From assembly GCA_030998225.1 (NCBI GenBank), contig JAPYXD010000466.1, positions 7,667,001-7,731,000 of the forward strand: 64,000 nt of DNA, in the 5' to 3' direction. Both the position numbers and the translations under genes were made by a program. Positions 43,201-52,971 of the stretch are shown piece by piece. The DNA is from Diplolepis rosae (Eukaryota > Arthropoda > Insecta > Hymenoptera > Diplolepididae). The notes under the pieces are model-generated. The model did not search any database. It had not been told where the DNA came from and was given only the letters and a program-made list of their open reading frames with translations. Each line of letters begins with the position of its first letter. Positions within the stretch are counted from its first letter, which is position 1.

Positions 43201-46200
43201 TATTATAATAAAAATAATTCTGCCAAGTTAAAAATTTAACAACGAATAATAAATATATTTGAAAACCAATTATGTAAACAAATGCCTCAACGAACATTTT
43301 TTCTAGAGTGATTTCATTAGTGCAATAAACGCCAAAACAGAATGAAGTTTAAAAAAAGCATTCGTTTAAATAATTAGATCTTGATTATATAAATTATTTT
43401 TTAATGCTTTAATTTTTGACGGGTTGCAATATAGGTACACTACCGTCGGAAATTGTGCGCACGGTGCTTGTCATCGCTATTAAAAATCACTGCTGACTTT
43501 AAACCACGATATCTTGGAGAAAAAAAGAGATAGGGCATTTTTAAAAATACAGTTGGAAAGCTTATGAAATTCCACGTCTAGTGATGCTCAATAAATATTT
43601 TTTTGACTTTCTGAAAATAATACAGCACGTGAGGAGTTAAAAAAAATCAAGATTTTTTCAAATTCTCCACTTCAACTTCAACTTTTTGCATGACCAAGGG
43701 AAAATTTTTTCAAAATCTGAAAATTATAGGGCATAGAATTTTCAAGTTTTCTTGGCTTAAATTAAAGATAAGATTTTAGACTTTATGTCGTGTAATTTTC
43801 AGATTTTGAAAGAAATTTTCCTAGGTCATGCAAAAAGTTGAAGTTGAGGTAGTGTAATATTTTTGAAAAAATATCGGCATAATAATAGTTGAAGAACTGA
43901 TTTTCAAACATCCTGGAAACGTTTATTCAGACATTTGTTTATATTATTTGTTGTTATAAATAACAAATAATTTTCTTTACACTTTTTTGTCATTGATAAT
44001 TTATTCTTACAATAATTAATATTGATTTGAACGAAAGAACAAGCTATGACTATATGACTGTCGTCCGCAACGTTTATAAACGAAAAAATTTTCTTTTCTC
44101 TAAAGACTCCAAAACCCTTTAATTTGGTTAGATTATCGATTAAATTTTGTAAGACATCACATTTTCAGGTAAAAAGATCATTGCAACTTCATAAACGTTA
44201 TTTCAAATGAAGTTGCTTCAGTACATAAACAAATAACTTCCTTGAAACGTTTTGATATCTTTGTTCTCGGATTTTTTTGCATTTCTTAATTGCAAATGAT
44301 AAGATTTCTATACAATAATTTCAACAATAATACCTTAAACTAAATCTCTGGAACACAACCTCTAATATATACCCTTTTAGTTCTCGTTTTTCAATTTCTT
44401 CCGCACGAATTAAATGCGCATAAAAATTTTCAGAGATAATTTCATATTCCAGTATTAATTCATTTTCATTGTTTAACACGTTTAATAAGCCAAAATAACA
44501 AAATTCTCATAAATTCTAAAAGAATTTATCTGCCGGTTATATTCTTGGTAATATTCTCATTTTCGTTACCGTTCTCAAAGTAATATAACCGACTTAGAAC
44601 TTTACCTACAAACTAAGAAAATTCCAAAAATTTAAATAATAAATTCTAACATGGCCCATAACATTTTTTTTCTCGGATCTTTTTTCATTTCTTAGTTGCA
44701 AATGATAAGAAGTGTTGGCCAAAAAACCTTTATCCAAATATCACGTCCGGAAGACAGCGGTTCATCCACATACCCATTTAGAAAATCCGAAAAATTCAAA
44801 TAATAAATTCTAACTTGACCCATAATACTTTTTTCTTGGATTTTTTTGCATTTCTTAGTTGCACATGATAAGAAGTGTGAGCCAAAAACCATTTATACAA
44901 ATATCGAAAATTTCCAATGATGTATTCTAGAATCACCCATAATCAACCCATTTTGGGCTCTTCGAAAATGTCTATATCGATTTTTGGGCTCCAACCCTTA
45001 ACATCAAAATGCACCCCTGCATGGCCATGTAGAGACAACTTTCACTAAAAATCATCTTTCTGCAAACTTTATGGTCTAGGAATACTCTATGATTTTTGGG
45101 CTTCACCCCATAACATCAACGCGAAGGTCGAGCTATTTTCGCAAGGAATATTGCTCTCAGAGCATATAACACTAGCAATAATGGAATGCGATTGATTTTT
45201 TTATGGTGTAAGACATCCCATGCTAAAAATGCCTGAGTTGATGCCAATATTGGTAGAAGTTCATATCAATTTTGCACATTGAGTTCAGTGCTATAATAGA
45301 AAGAGCTCTGCTTACTATAATAGTTAGATTTTTTTTCCGTGCGGTGTAAATTTTTGTTTCTGCCTGTGTCACACATACTTTTTCCATTTCATGTTTATCG
45401 AAAATTCCATTTTCAACGCCATTATAGAAACTTAACTTTTTTATTTACAAGATTCATGCTTTCGTACCTAAGGTATAAAATTCAGTTATTTTGGCTCCTT
45501 TAAACAGGCATCATAAGTCGAGATTTTAATACTTTGTTGAAAATGTTATTAATTTCCTAGACTTTACTATACAAGTGGTAAATTTAGATTAATATTTTTG
45601 TATATTATGAGAAATTAATATACGTTTTTATTTTCAAAGAGCCCAAAAATCAAATACTATTTTTAGTTCATAAAGTTTAGAAAAAGATGATTTTTAGTCA
45701 AAATCGTCTCTACATTGCTATGCAGGGGTGCATGAATTTTAGTGAAAGCCAATTCTTTTATGTGCCACCGGCGCGCAAACTCGTTCTTTCGCTATAGATA
45801 ACAGTAGCGCAATGTAGTATATTGCGCTACAGAGGAATGAAATGTAAAAATTGAACTGCGCATGCGCATGCGCCTATAGCCATGCAACGGAGCACAATCT
45901 TCTTATTCTTCTTATTTTTCTTCTTCTTCGTACAGCCGTAGCACCTTACTGGCAAAGCCTTGTACATTTGAACTGCGCATACGTCTATTAAAATCCATTA
46001 CTACTACACAAGATGCTTTATGTAAGCTAGCACCTCCACAAGGAATTTGATTTTCTGTAAAAAGTAAAGGAGCCCAAAAATTTTTATTGGTGCCCAAAAA
46101 AGCCCAAAATTCTGAGCTATAATAGATAGTGGATTTGCGTTGTGGAGGTGCCACCTTGACGGACGTTAAATTATTAGAATTGCAACTTTTTTCCGCACGG

Positions 46201-49200
46201 ACATTACCGAAGTTATAGGCACCCAGATCATGGACTGGAAAGAACCGAACATCAATTTCTACACCGGAGAAAGTTATAAAATTATTGAAAACTGCGACAT
46301 AAATGTAATAAAAAGATCCGTCCACAGCAAAATATAATTTCTGAAAACAAATGAAAAATTAAATTAGCTCCTTTTTAAACTTTTGTAAGTGGAATTTTTA
46401 CTCTAATGGGAAATACCACTCTAGTGGGTTGAAATTTCACTTAATTACATATCGAGAGTTTATACGTTTATACACTATCTATAGTTATGATAGAAAATAT
46501 GTATAAGAGTTTTTTTACGAACATAAAAAGTCATAGATTGAATAGTTTTTAGAACCATACTTTTTTTATTCTTCTAACAACATTCTGACACAATATTTTT
46601 CTCGAGAAATATTCGTACATATTTTTTACATTCTCATAATATGAGAAGGTATTGGTTTTATGTGAAAAATAACTTTCGGAATTTGCATCAAATCTTTACG
46701 TTTTGTGACTCCCTGACTCAAAAATAGTATATATTGCATTACAAGAGATGAAACACAGCGATTGCAATCTTCACACTCGTTAAGGTAGTCCGGTAGCGGA
46801 AAGGGGGGTGGTTAAGTGCCCTTTTTTATTTCATATATCGATAGATTAGACTCCTCCCGATCGGAAAGTTATCTGCCATTTCGGGCCTTACCGTATTAAA
46901 TTTTGAATTATCACGTCTCGAAATATGGAATTTTAACATGGGCTCTTATAGAAAATCATTTCGCGGGCTCATAATATCACCAATTTGCGAAAAATTTTCT
47001 GGTGGTGGCGTTGCGGAAAACTATGTAACCGTTGGGAAATTTCATAAGAATATTAATTTTTCTTTGAAAATCGTATCTTACCGTATATCTCGGAAAGTTA
47101 TTTCGTAATAAATGCTAGAAAACAAGAATTAAAAGGAAGTGGAATCCATATTTCCGCTCAGCTGACGATAATACTACAGTTGATTTAGAATTTTTGGTGT
47201 TACCGGTATAATAATTTTGAGGAAAGTAGATGGCCTTTCCGGTTTTGTATAATTATTTAAGTTAGTGAAATATGAAAAATAAATAATATTTTAGATGGTT
47301 AAATATTTTAAGACCGAAAGAATTTGAAAGCGTGCATGTTGCATGTGTCAGGAGGAATCGAACCTCCGAATATACATGCCTTTCCGGGGACTTATTGTGA
47401 TAAACGCACCAAGCCAACACCGCTTACAGCATTTCAAATAATTTTCGATATATTTCACTATTTAAAAAATTCTATAGTTGTCATCTCGTCGGGTGAGTCC
47501 GCGATTGGATCCCGAGTGATTGGCGCAGCGCGATGATACGTGCCACACAGGTGGCGAAACCCAGTTCCGTCTCGACTGCCGTAGAGGTAGGCTGTGTACT
47601 GAACGTGCTTCTTTACATTTGAAAGCGTTTTATAAACATAGAGATATTATAGATAGAGGAGACATGCCATAGGCCGCTCTTTAAGTGGCAACGTCAGTCT
47701 GCAAACTCGGTGAGAGCGAAAGAGAGAGACGACAAGTGGTTTTTTGTGTCTTTGTCTACGCGTACCGCGCTAGCCTCGGCGTTAGCGAGAGACAGCCTAA
47801 CCCGAAATTCACTCTCGCCCGAGCTGACAGGCTTCAGGCTGGCATGTCTCCTCTATCTATAATATCTCTATGGTTATAAACCCTGTACTAAGTGGTTCAT
47901 TGTGAATTGATTGTGATAATCCGAATAATACTAGTAGTGCAAACATAAAAGTTGGGGAGCGTATCACTGAGGTGCATCCTCCTAGAATGTGAAGGCGAGT
48001 ACGACATGTGAATCTCAAAGTGCACCAAAAAGTTCAAGCTCTAACACTCTAAATAGGCTCCACGCCAAACAAAGCTATGTAGCAGCTACAGTCAGGGATC
48101 AGTTCCCAACTAAAGATCAAGCTATAGTTATTGAATCAGTACCCGATGTTTCTATCGACAAATACACTGAAGAAGTTGGAAAACTAGTGACACCGGACAA
48201 CATTAGATTTTTCTCTAGGATTTTGTGAAACAGAATTTGCATGTATTTAGATGGTAATACCTACTACCTTATCAATAAACACACAAATATCACCATAAAT
48301 GACAATTTACTGGAATCAAGACCACTACTAACCAAATTCAAACGACTGATTTTATCTAACATGTGCCCAGTTATTCCTCACTTTGTACTTACTGATGCAC
48401 TAGAAAGACTAAATATCCGATTAATTCATCTATGACATTGCTGAGAGCAGGGTTGCCAGGCCCAGGTTACTCTCATATCCTCAGATTCAGGAAACAAATT
48501 TTTATCCATCCTGATGATGAATCAAAAATACCAGAGTCAATTCAAATTAACTTCGACGACACCTCCTATTGGATTTTCCCTTCCACTGACACAATCAAGT
48601 GCTTCGTATGCAAAAAAGTAAGCCATATCGCAAAAAAATGCCAATATAAGCCAGACGATGCTACTGGGATAACCATAAGTGAGGACCAGAACTCCATCGA
48701 AGAACCAGAACCAAACACCAATAAAGAATTAGTCTAAAAAATGGACGAAACAACCTCCTGGATTTCCCGCCTCTAAAAAGATACCTCAACGATAACCTAG
48801 ATACAGGACAGAAACGCCCGCGTTCAGAATCTGCCTCCACGATGTCGGAGAGCAATATTGATGGAACCCTCAGCAAAATAAACTCAGATAGCTTAGCTTA
48901 GCCTCCTTATTCTTAGCTTTTCTCTCGAAATCATATATCAAATGGATCTCAGAATAAAACTTCAAAGGCTTTTCCTGCTCCAGGTTGAAAAATTTCACAA
49001 CTGTCTTCAAGAATAGAGTCAACGTTGATCGAGCCAGTGGAGGTGTTGCAATTCACATAAATAATGAGATTCATTTTGATAAAATTGACTAAAATACAGA
49101 ACTAGAAGCGACAGCAATACAAATTTTTTCAGATATTGAACTATACATATGTAATATATACATCCCAAATTAAGTGGATCTTGATCTACATAAACTTAGT

Positions 49201-51468
49201 GATCTAATAAAACAGCTACCAAAACCTTTCATAATAGCTGGTGACTCCAATAGTCACAACACTCTTTGGGGCTCCCAACGCACAAATGGAAGAGGTAAAA
49301 TATTAAATGAAATTTTCAAAAATCCAAATATACTCCTCCTGAATAACACTCAACCAACTTATTATAATATTACCAATGGATCCTTTAGCGCCATTGATCT
49401 CTCACTCTGTAGTGCATCTATAGGACATCGTTTCAAATGGGAAGTTTCGGAGGACCTCTATAATTGTGACCACTTCCCCATTCTACTGGAAATCCCGAGC
49501 CTCAATCAAAGCTATCAAAACGTTTCAAGGAAGTTATTTGTTTATGTACTGAAGCAACTTCATTTGAAATAACGTTTATGAAGTTTCAATAATCTCTTTT
49601 CCTGAAAATGTGATGTCTTACAATATTTAATCGATAATTTAACCAAGTGAATGGGTTTCGGAGTCTTTGGAGGAAAAAGAAATTTTCGTATATAAACGTT
49701 GCGGACGGCAGTCACATGACTTGCATAAAAATAACAAAATCGAAAACTAGCTTATTTAATTGACTATAACAGTAATTACAATTATTAATTAAACAGTTTT
49801 TGTTTTGTTTTTATTAAACAGTTAAGAAAAAAAGTTAAGTGATTATTTATAAAATTTGTCAATAACAATTGAGCCCACGGGAAGAAGAACTCGCCGAGCG
49901 CTCGAAAAAGGGGAAAAATATTGTCCACTTTCTAAAATTGAAGTAAAAAAAAAAGTTATAAAAACTCAAAATAAAAAAATATAAGCTGAGAAAGCTTGTC
50001 AAAATACAACTTTTATTCCTTAAGTATTTTTTAGTCCAACATGATTATTACGAAAAAAGAAATATAAAAGGTATTTTTTGAATAACCTAAAATCAATGTT
50101 TCAAAAAACATAAATTGCCATTTCTCGGTAAGTACTGCACGCAATGGATGAAATTTTGCGTATTTTCATTCAGTATTCATTGCTGATGCCGAATAGTCAT
50201 TTAAAAACAATAAATACCATCAAAATTTGATAATATTCAATAACAAATCAATACCTGTTAATTCTTTGTTTTTCGCGATTCGGGGTGAAAAAGTGACGAA
50301 TAAATTTTATGTTTCGAAAAATATGAAGTGTCAAAGTTATTTATTTGTATTTAAGGAAGTTTTTCAGAAAATTTCAAATTATTCGTACTAAAAATAAAGA
50401 ATTGAGAGGGTTGTTAATAAAAAATTTTATGCGTACACTCCAATCTAATATAGTATTGTAGTTGTTTGTGGTGCTAGTCATTACACCTGATATTTCGCAA
50501 CTAGTCCCGGACATTTTGATTTTATCGATCTTGTGTAGTAGTAATGGATCTTAATAGACGCATGCGCAGTTCAAATGTACACGGCTTTGTCAGTAGGGTG
50601 CTAACGCTGTACTAAGAAGAAGAAGATTGTGCTCCGCTGTATGGCTATAGGCGCATGCGCAGTTCAATTTTTACATTTTATTTCTCTGTAGCGCAATACA
50701 CAACATTGCGTTACTCTCAACTGTAGCGAAAATACGAGTTTGCGCGCAAGAGGCACATAAATATATAACTTTGACACTTCATATTTTTCGAAACATAAAA
50801 TTTATTCGTCACTTTTTCACTCGGAATCGCGAAAAACAGAGAATTAACAGGTATTGATTTTTTATTGAATATTTTCAAATTTTGATGGTATTTCCCCTTT
50901 TTCGAGCGCTCGGCGAGTTCTTCTTCCCGTGGGCTCAATTGTTATTGACAAATTTTATAAATAATTACTTAACTTTTTTTCTTAACTGTTTAATAAAAAC
51001 AAAAAAAAACTGTTTAATTAATAATTGTAACTACTGTTATCTCATTTCTCTTTTCTTGTTCATATTGATAGAAACGTGTTTTTAACAAGAAACAAAATAA
51101 ATTCAAAACTTAAAATTTTCAAATAACTATTTTCATTTTGATTTTTCTTCCTACTGTCACAAAATATAAAATCTCATCAAACGCACATTTGAACTGAATG
51201 ACAGATTTAGTAATTTCTGCATAGGAATTTACTGAACTCTAAAACTAATATACTCATATCCATACCAATACTAAATGACATTCATGAAATATTAATGTAA
51301 CATGCACATGCTTTGCTTTTTATTTCTTGCAGGGAACGTTTTGGAATTGTTGATGTTAATTTCAACGATCCAAATAGGAAAAGGTCGTACAAAAACTCAG
51401 CTACGTGGTTCAAGGATGTCCTTCGAACTCGTGAACTTCTTCCAGTTAATGATTACATCAATAAATGA
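30959..51468 (+). CDS. Glycoside hydrolase family 1 gene (beta-glucosidase/myrosinase-like), 5' part missing
   Basis: Five exons: 30959-31292, 36901-37243, 40640-40790, 42587-42825, 51333-51468. Phases match at every junction, giving one 400-residue frame to a TGA. GH1 enzymes hydrolyse beta-glucosides by retention. Acid/base Glu is in ATINEP (residue ~95); nucleophile Glu is in YVTENGF (~302). Glycone-binding YHWD (~50) and DNFEWNRGYSERFG near the C-terminus are present. Typical GH1 proteins have ~490-510 residues, so about 100 N-terminal residues, including any signal peptide, lie in exons I cannot find. Substrate cannot be told from sequence. Despite ~19 kb of intron, no exon is damaged, which suggests selection. 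Confidence 0.92.
31293..31439 (+). other. Start of GH1 intron 1 (31293-36900 in full)
   Basis: 5.6-kb intron. Its contents are listed separately; the stretches 31700-32180, 32421-33060, 33340-33640, 33990-34290, 34433-35460 and 36544-36900 hold no feature that I recognise beyond AT-rich DNA. Confidence 0.6.
31440..31700. repeat. Degenerate ~124-bp tandem repeat
   Basis: Two units carrying ACT(T/C)TGTACTC..GG.TT...GGTCGCTGATTA (starts about 31447 and 31571), with AATGGCGGATCCAATATGG between. A related AATGGCGGGTCCAATATG occurs at about 62540 near the piggyBac gene. Confidence 0.6.
32181..32420 (+). pseudogene. piggyBac-like transposase N-terminal fragment
   Basis: MSQTKRKRHSVPTQ, then EVDTSKNDFDEIITLPNPDD and SG. 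The minus-strand start of the piggyBac gene at the right end reads SEIDTSDDNNGEIVTIPNPDD and SG. The shared pattern (basic start, acidic segment, PNPDDSG) argues that this is the N-terminus of the same family. Nothing of the catalytic domain follows. Confidence 0.55.
33074..33340. repeat. Array of five TCTGGGTACGCCATCCAGGC-like motifs
   Basis: Motif starts at 33074, 33143, 33193, 33246 and 33309, so spacing is 50-69 bp with unrelated AT-rich spacers. The motif is well kept (GGGTACGC..CCAGGCTCCA) while the spacers are not. Confidence 0.7.
33650..33990. repeat. Degenerate ~90-96-bp tandem repeat
   Basis: Three units with (C)GATCA..TTACGTTAGATTA, then GGTTA..GG, then TTATTTCTTTATCGCATA, starting about 33727, 33823 and 33909. 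A partial inverted copy lies at 33650-33675. Confidence 0.5.
34291..34432. mobile_element. 142-bp foldback MITE
   Basis: Inverted ends GATACCCTATTGAAAAACTT with ~38 paired bases, the interior made of TGACGTAAAAA units, TA inside the tips. Confidence 0.7.
35470..36543. mobile_element. 1.07-kb TIR element with GGCCCAACTATGG repeats
   Basis: Inverted ends CCCAGGTGCGAATT; the subterminal TTGGCC/GGCCAA motif recurs many times. Contains a 160-bp tandem duplication (CTATGGCCCAGACTCGAACC at 35641 and 35801). No transposase. Superfamily not identified. Confidence 0.65.
36150..36320 (+). mobile_element. tRNA-derived SINE-like segment
   Basis: A box-like TAGCCGAGAGGC (36154-36165) and a perfect B box GGTTCGAATCC (36220-36230) about 65 bases apart, as in class II tRNA genes. 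The tail is made of AATAATGTACTA units (36270-36318), as in many SINE 3' ends. It does not fold into a convincing tRNA (no matching acceptor stem). It lies inside the 35470-36543 element. Confidence 0.5.
36901..37243 (+). CDS. GH1 exon b
   Basis: Acceptor CTTTTTTCAG; the donor is GCAAGT, a GC-AG intron. Encodes CMHNLLKAHAKAYHIYD, GWMANPIFSKEGDYPKIMRE and RSRLPVFTQGEIEYIR, strongly conserved GH1 blocks. Enters with two bases and leaves with two bases of a split Arg codon. Confidence 0.93.
37526..37555 (-). ncRNA. Hammerhead-like motif, copy 1
   Basis: Minus strand CTGAAGA (37555-37549), a GGGCC..GGCC stem, then GAAAC (37530-37526). Core strands only; stems I and III and the cleavage triplet are not resolved. 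Confidence 0.35.
38457..38506. other. 50-bp spacer (loop) of the large inverted repeat
   Basis: Separates arms 37425-38456 and 38507-39492. Contains ATGCCAAAGAAATGAACAAA, the start of each tandem copy. Confidence 0.8.
39363..39392 (+). ncRNA. Hammerhead-like motif, copy 2
   Basis: CTGAAGA at 39363-39369, a GGGCC..GGCC stem, GAAAC at 39388-39392. Identical to copy 3. Confidence 0.35.
40423..40452 (+). ncRNA. Hammerhead-like motif, copy 3
   Basis: CTGAAGA at 40423-40429 and GAAAC at 40448-40452 enclose a GC stem. It matches the conserved CUGANGA and GAAA strands of hammerhead ribozymes known from Penelope-like elements. Confidence 0.35.
40640..40790 (+). CDS. GH1 exon c
   Basis: Acceptor ATCCCTTTCAG, 17 bases after the composite's target duplication; donor AAAG|GTTGAT. 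Encodes GTADYFALNHYTSYIA...SAWPASASSWLK, the GH1 strand with the conserved FALNHYT Asn. Confidence 0.92.
40913..41733 (-). mobile_element. DD41D-like mariner relative, second copy
   Basis: Inverted ends AAAGGGTTTTCCAATAGGG and AAAGAGTTTTCCAATAGAG; TA at both tips (40913-40914, 41732-41733). Same family as 28309-29065 but with a different internal deletion. In GH1 intron 3. Confidence 0.85.
41021..41625 (-). pseudogene. DD41D-like transposase with internal deletion
   Basis: The N-terminal HTH part (41362-41625, MITVKFTNQQRLEIIKNYYR) and, in a second frame, LGLHAFKIKLTQELKPLDH joined to EWPPRSCDLAPLDFFLWGH. The latter contains the last catalytic Asp; IIFSDEAH and the second Asp are deleted. 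Confidence 0.8.
41868..42117. mobile_element. 250-bp TA-flanked MITE
   Basis: Inverted ends TGTGGCGTGCAACGAAGAAA, continuing to CCCGGC..AGCACC (about 38 bases); TA at 41866-41867 and 42118-42119. Confidence 0.85.
42118..42586 (+). other. Rest of GH1 intron 3
   Basis: AT-rich. Holds a short hairpin (AAAGAATTTGAAAATCTTT at 42156-42174 with its inverse near 42217). Otherwise nothing recognised. Confidence 0.5.
42587..42825 (+). CDS. GH1 exon d (nucleophile Glu)
   Basis: Acceptor TTTTACAG; donor TATTC|GTAAGT. Encodes VVPEGFRKILHKIKKEY, IYVTENGFSDHGG and SIMDNFEWNRGYS. ENG holds the catalytic nucleophile; FEW is the sugar-binding segment. Confidence 0.95.
42826..43649 (+). other. Start of GH1 intron 4 (42826-51332 in full)
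   Basis: AT-rich. At 43437 a TACACTACCGTCGGAAATTG segment looks like a Tc1-type TIR start, but I found no matching end. Further unassigned parts of this intron are 43881-44051, 44252-44620, 44956-45758, 46340-47340 and 48740-49010. Confidence 0.4.
43650..43880. repeat. Foldback repeat
   Basis: ACTTCAACTTTTTGCATGACC (about 43674) pairs with GGTCATGCAAAAAGTTGAAGT (about 43833), and CAAAATCTGAAAATTA with its inverse. About 65-base arms around a ~50-base loop. Confidence 0.7.
44052..44251. repeat. Dispersed repeat X, copy 1 (inverted to 49520-49722)
   Basis: GTCGTCCGCAACGTTTATAAA to ACTTCCTTGAAACGT; its reverse complement with minor differences lies at 49520-49722. Confidence 0.75.
44622..44955. 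repeat. 161-bp tandem duplication
   Basis: TTTCTTAGTTGCAAATGATAAG occurs at about 44690 and again at about 44851 in the same context; a third partial copy lies near 44283. Confidence 0.65.
45759..46012. repeat. Dispersed repeat Y, copy 1 (inverted to 50530-50760)
   Basis: Contains ATTGAACTGCGCATGCGC, a CTTCTT-rich tract and AGCGCAATG; the inverse copy is at 50530-50760. Probably a MITE or SINE family. Confidence 0.7.
46018..46338 (-). CDS. Unidentified frame, possible exon
   Basis: The minus-strand frame is open from the acceptor-like CATTTGTTTTCAG (next to 46338) and encodes SGVEIDVRFFPVHDLGAYNF, VKVAPPQRKSTIYYSSEFW and CGGASLHKA. I do not recognise it. The frame runs on to 45912 inside repeat Y, so its true end is unclear. 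It is antisense to GH1 and inside its intron. It may be an exon, a repeat-derived frame or chance. Confidence 0.3.
47347..47425 (-). other. tRNA-like pseudogene or SINE head
   Basis: Minus strand: B box GGTTCGATTCC (47364-47354) inside a perfect 5-bp GGAGG/CCTCC T-arm, and an A-box-like TGGCTTGGTGCG (about 47417). No acceptor stem pairs, so it is not a functional tRNA. Confidence 0.4.
47637..47872. mobile_element. hAT-like MITE
   Basis: 33-bp perfect inverted ends CATAGAGATATTATAGATAG..., with an 8-bp target duplication TTTATAAA / GTTATAAA (one mismatch; 47629-47636, 47873-47880). CA...TG ends and 8-bp duplication suit hAT. Confidence 0.75.
47988..49519 (+). pseudogene. LINE remnant (Jockey-like ORF1 and endonuclease)
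   Basis: The ORF1 part has KQSYVAATVRDQFPTKDQAI, RPLLTKFKRLILSNMCPVIP and the knuckle CFVCKKVSHIAKKC (48600-48650). The endonuclease part (49025-49519) has FIIAGDSNSHNTLWGS (catalytic GD-N region), SAIDLSLCS and NCDHFPILL (catalytic DH). This is an APE-type endonuclease of a non-LTR retrotransposon. RT is absent because the element is cut by repeat X at 49520. Several stops. Confidence 0.8.
49520..49722. repeat. Dispersed repeat X, copy 2
   Basis: Inverse of 44052-44251; truncates the LINE endonuclease. Confidence 0.75.
49760..51042. mobile_element. 1.28-kb foldback element with nested inserts
   Basis: Outer arms 49760-49915 and 50884-51042 contain GAGCCCACGGGAAGAAGAAC and its inverse. The arm continues inward at 50213-50340 with 50763-50892 after a ~297-bp insert (49916-50212) in the left arm, which is bounded by AAATA repeats. 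The centre holds repeat Y copy 2. Confidence 0.75.
50530..50760. repeat. Dispersed repeat Y, copy 2
   Basis: Inverse of 45759-46012 (GCGCATGCGCAGTTCAA, the AAGAAGAAGA tract). Confidence 0.7.
51333..51468 (+). CDS. GH1 last exon
   Basis: Acceptor TTTCTTGCAG. Encodes ERFGIVDVNFNDPNRKRSYK, SATWFKDVLRTRELLPVND and the stop TGA (51466-51468). Conserved GH1 C-terminus. Confidence 0.93.
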
Positions 51469-51588
51469 ACTAATTGTTCTTATGCAGACAACATACACAA
51501 ATATTAGTAAAAGTAGTTATAAAGAAATCTCGTTGTTATATGTGTATGAACAACTTTATGAAAAATAGAACAAATTGAGTGTATTTAG

Positions 51589-51594
51589 AATAAA
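51589..51594 (+). terminator. Likely polyadenylation signal of GH1
   Basis: AATAAA 121 bases after the GH1 stop codon. Confidence 0.6.
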
Positions 51595-52699
51595 CTGGAA
51601 TTATGAGCTGCATAACTCCTAATCAAAGTTGCTTATCCTTATTGTTATTAATAGATTTTTATCATTAGATTGATTATTTTGTGTATATTATATGACTCCA
51701 AAAATTGTCTCTATCATTTGATTTCTTCTCATATCTGATCGAATTCACTTTAAATGTTCCATTGCCTTATAAACAATTTGTCTCAAATTGTGTTTGATAA
51801 ATGATTCCTTCATTGACAAATTAAATATGTTTATTTCCTTACTTGATTTACTCAATACTCGCACGCTTTTTTAACCCTTTGAAGCACGAATTTTTTTAGT
51901 ATCTTTTTGAGTACTTCTTTATTAATATCAAGATATTTACAAGAAACTTCAAATAACGGAGCATACTTTTTTATTCTCCAACATGTTATTATTGTAAATT
52001 TACAAAAAAAAAAAAAACCACTAAAAACCTTCTGAGACAAGAAGGCCTATTTATTTGTATGCAGAAACGTTTTAAAATATCTCAGCAGTTTACGGCAAAC
52101 TTACCTGAACTTTGCGATGCAAAGTTTGAAAACCTGCATACTGCAAGTAAAAACTGTCCGCCATATGACAATAATGTGAAACAAGATTGAGTGAATATTT
52201 CCTAAGAACATTCTGGAAAAATAGGAAAAGAAAATTAAGGCAAGTTTTCCTCGGAAATCTTCAAGAAGCTAGTAAAGAATAGTTAAGGGTATCTTGAAAT
52301 AAGTTTTCCTAACAAGACATATGTATTTTTAAAACTGGAATTTAAGATATTGTACTATTCCTAAATTTTTCTATTTTCCTTACCCATTGAAGACATAATA
52401 ATAGGATATTTGAAGAATAATCGAATCCTAGCTATCATGTATTCTAATTTGAATTTTAAAAATAAAAACTAAATATTAAATTCAAAAAATTAATATACAT
52501 TTTTTGACTTTTGAATCAAAACTTTTTCATTGAATGGCATGTCTTTTTTATAAAACGATCTGACACACATACTTTCTTATACTATAGTTTAAAGTTTATA
52601 TTACATATAGAATTTCTCACGCTAAGGGAGAGAAATCTTATCGTGACATTCGATATTTGTTTACATGGAAAAAATATGTAGGGGGCGGTGGAGCATGAG
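51595..52699. other. AT-rich intergenic DNA
   Basis: No feature recognised between the GH1 gene and element D. Confidence 0.5.
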
Positions 52700-52703
52700 A
52701 CAC

Positions 52704-52971
52704 TGTAGAACTTTGGTTAGATAATAATATATATCAGGATGGGGGTCTACTATCCCAGGTCGACATTGGTGGTAATAATAGTTATGACGCCATTAACAAT
52801 AAAGAGATATTTATTACTTTAACAAACGTCACAAGTGACGTATGAACGTCTTAACGTAGGAACGACTGGTCGTCAACTGATGTAACAATCATGGCCGCCG
52901 CTGCGGCATAGACTAGATGTGCGCAAGATGGTGGACTCGCTGCGTTCAATTACATTGGTTCGTTCCCTACA
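52704..52971 (-). repeat. Element D 3' LTR
   Basis: TGTAGAACTTTGG to TTCCCTACA, 268 bp, followed by the same polypurine tract (52972-52986) as in C. Confidence 0.85.

Noticed and set aside
47347..47425. Functional minus-strand tRNA
   Set aside because: Only the T-arm pairs perfectly; the acceptor and anticodon stems do not.
47685..47879. 64-residue frame
   Set aside because: Lies entirely in the hAT-like MITE with perfect inverted ends.
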